Positions 11,307 through 12,309 of a stretch of 12,309 bases of DNA are shown here, piece after piece (position 1 is the stretch's first letter; each line of letters starts with the position of its first letter). Both the position numbers and the translations under genes were made by a program. This DNA is from Actinomycetota bacterium (GTDB lineage Bacteria > Actinomycetota > Acidimicrobiia > Acidimicrobiales > JACCXE01): contig JACCXE010000443.1 in assembly GCA_013697265.1 (NCBI GenBank), positions 1 to 12,309 on the forward strand. Reading direction: 5' to 3'. The notes under the pieces are model-generated. The model did no database searches, had not been told where the DNA came from, and worked only from the letters and a program-made list of their open reading frames with translations.

Positions 11307-12308
11307 TTAGCGCTGCACGGCCACCTGAGAGGAGGTGTTCGTGCTGCTGTTGCCGATCGCCGATCCGCCCGAGGCGTCACCGACACCGACGTTGGTGGTG
11401 GAACTCTTCTGAGCCACGGTCACATCGTCGTCGTAGACCCGAAGCACCGCGAGCTGGCTCACGTCGGTCGTCGCAGTTGAGCCCACTGCTAAGGACTGCG
11501 TGTCGGTGGCGACCGCTGTTGCGCCACCGACATTTGTCACATCAGCCGTTTGGCTCAGATGCGCATCACCCGACCCGAGCAGGAGAACCACCGCCGTTTG
11601 GTGCACCGTCGTCGACGACGCATTGCCGACCGCCTCAGCATCGCCACTGCCCGCTGAGGCAGCTAACGCGTGTCCGAGGTTGTCAACGTGCGCCGACTGT
11701 TCGACGGTTGCGGTTCCTGTCCCCCGCTGGACGACCACGGTCGTTTGGTAAATCGAAGTCCGGGCGTGGTCGCCGGTGGCCGAAGCGGAACCCGAACCAA
11801 CAGCTGTTGCTTCAGCGAGGCCTCTGTTGTTCACAACAGCGGTTTGCCGGGCAGCGATGCTGACCTGGGTACCGTCGCCCCCTTTGACGATAGACACCTG
11901 GTAGATCGTGGTGCGGCCATCGTTGCCGAGTGCAGACGCGCTCCCCGGGGGTGGGCCCCGAACCGGGTTCGAGCGCCACGCAGTTGCGAAGCGCTGATCC
12001 AATAGATCGCCGGCCCATGTGGGCCACCACTGCTCGTCCGCTCCGGCCGCCCCAGCCGTTGGAGGCAGGGCGGCGGTGGTCGAGTTGGTGTTTGCGGCGG
12101 TCGTGGTCGCGTAAGCGGAAGGGCCTGCGGCCTGGTTGCGGGTGGGCGACGAGTCGTCCGCGGGCGCGGCCGACGGCGTCTGAGCAGCGGGTGCGCCGGC
12201 GGGGTTCGCGGTGGACGCCGCCGACTCGGCGGCCATCGCCGCTCGGGCCTGGTCGACCGCGCTGACCTTCTTCTTCTTCGGACTTTCTGCGGGTTTTCCA
12301 CCGTGGCC
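11307..12308 (-). CDS. Second repeat protein with 48-residue Gln-ladder units, 5'-truncated
   Basis: The visible part is 333 residues and the frame is open to the window edge, so the start lies outside. An in-frame ATG at 12236 has no ribosome site and sits inside a continuing low-complexity region, so it is probably internal. The visible protein starts with a Lys-rich stretch (KKKK), then an Ala/Pro/Thr/Ser-rich linker of about 90 residues, then an aromatic segment EQWWPTWAGDLLDQRF. Four units of about 48 residues and a partial fifth follow, with motifs such as GSASATGDHARTSIYQ and GDAEAVGNASSTTVHQ. Gln residues recur at alternating spacings of about 16 and 33. This matches the half-unit of the giant protein. 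It ends SSQVAVQR with no sorting signal and no membrane helix. A secretion signal cannot be judged because the N-terminus is missing. No family is recognised; a minor fibre subunit or matrix partner is possible. Confidence 0.85.
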   Translation of the reverse strand, partial: GHGGKPAESPKKKKVSAVDQARAAMAAESAASTANPAGAPAAQTPSAAPADDSSPTRNQAAGPSAYATTTAANTNSTTAALPPTAGAAGADEQWWPTWAGDLLDQRFATAWRSNPVRGPPPGSASALGNDGRTTIYQVSIVKGGDGTQVSIAARQTAVVNNRGLAEATAVGSGSASATGDHARTSIYQTTVVVQRGTGTATVEQSAHVDNLGHALAASAGSGDAEAVGNASSTTVHQTAVVLLLGSGDAHLSQTADVTNVGGATAVATDTQSLAVGSTATTDVSQLAVLRVYDDDVTVAQKSSTTNVGVGDASGGSAIGNSSTNTSSQVAVQR

Positions 12309-12309
12309 C

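Noticed and set aside
11831..12301. Minus-strand Arg/Pro-rich open frame of 156 codons
   Set aside because: It is a frame-shifted shadow of the second repeat protein, whose frame shows clear repeat motifs and stays open to the window edge.

Overview
The window is GC-rich bacterial DNA. It uses GTG and TTG starts, looks to have leaderless promoters, and encodes an LAxTG-type sorting signal, a ClpC-like N-domain protein and an 'SRQAVHKKY' helix-turn-helix protein. Together these suggest a high-GC actinobacterium. An Acidimicrobiia-like lineage is plausible, but this is inference; there is no rRNA or other marker gene.

Layout, left to right. (1) Bases 2-1444, plus strand: the 3' part of an ABC exporter (fused membrane and ATPase domains); its start lies outside the window. 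(2) Bases 1446-3478, minus strand: a compact operon of MBL-fold hydrolase, HAD phosphatase and cupredoxin lipoprotein. Its end meets the ABC gene with one base between the stop codons. (3) Bases 3479-3628: a cluster of GC-rich hairpins. The one next to the following gene is its likely terminator. (4) Bases 3629-9238, minus strand: a giant surface-protein gene of about 1869 codons, with a TTG start. It encodes a signal peptide, 18 repeats of about 96 residues, a Pro-rich stalk and an LARTG sorting signal. (5) Bases 9239-9560: a long leader with a candidate promoter, several hairpins, and a 9-nt sequence exactly complementary to the giant gene's ribosome-binding site. (6) Bases 9561-11185, minus strand: an operon of HTH regulator (GTG, apparently leaderless), Clp-N-domain protein and membrane-anchored cyclophilin-type PPIase. 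Two inverted repeats, likely operators, sit on its promoter. (7) Bases 11255-11295: a terminator-like hairpin. (8) Bases 11307-12308 (window edge), minus strand: the 3' part of a second repeat protein.

The main result is that the two repeat proteins share one architecture: cores of about 32 residues bounded by Gln (or Asn) and Gln, joined by linkers of about 14-25 residues, giving a 48-residue half-unit. The giant protein has about 36 half-units and the small one just over four. Between them lies a regulator / Clp-N / extracytoplasmic PPIase cassette. A wall-anchored, possibly amyloid-like or beta-solenoid fibre system with a translationally controlled major subunit is a reasonable hypothesis. 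Nothing in the sequence proves that function.
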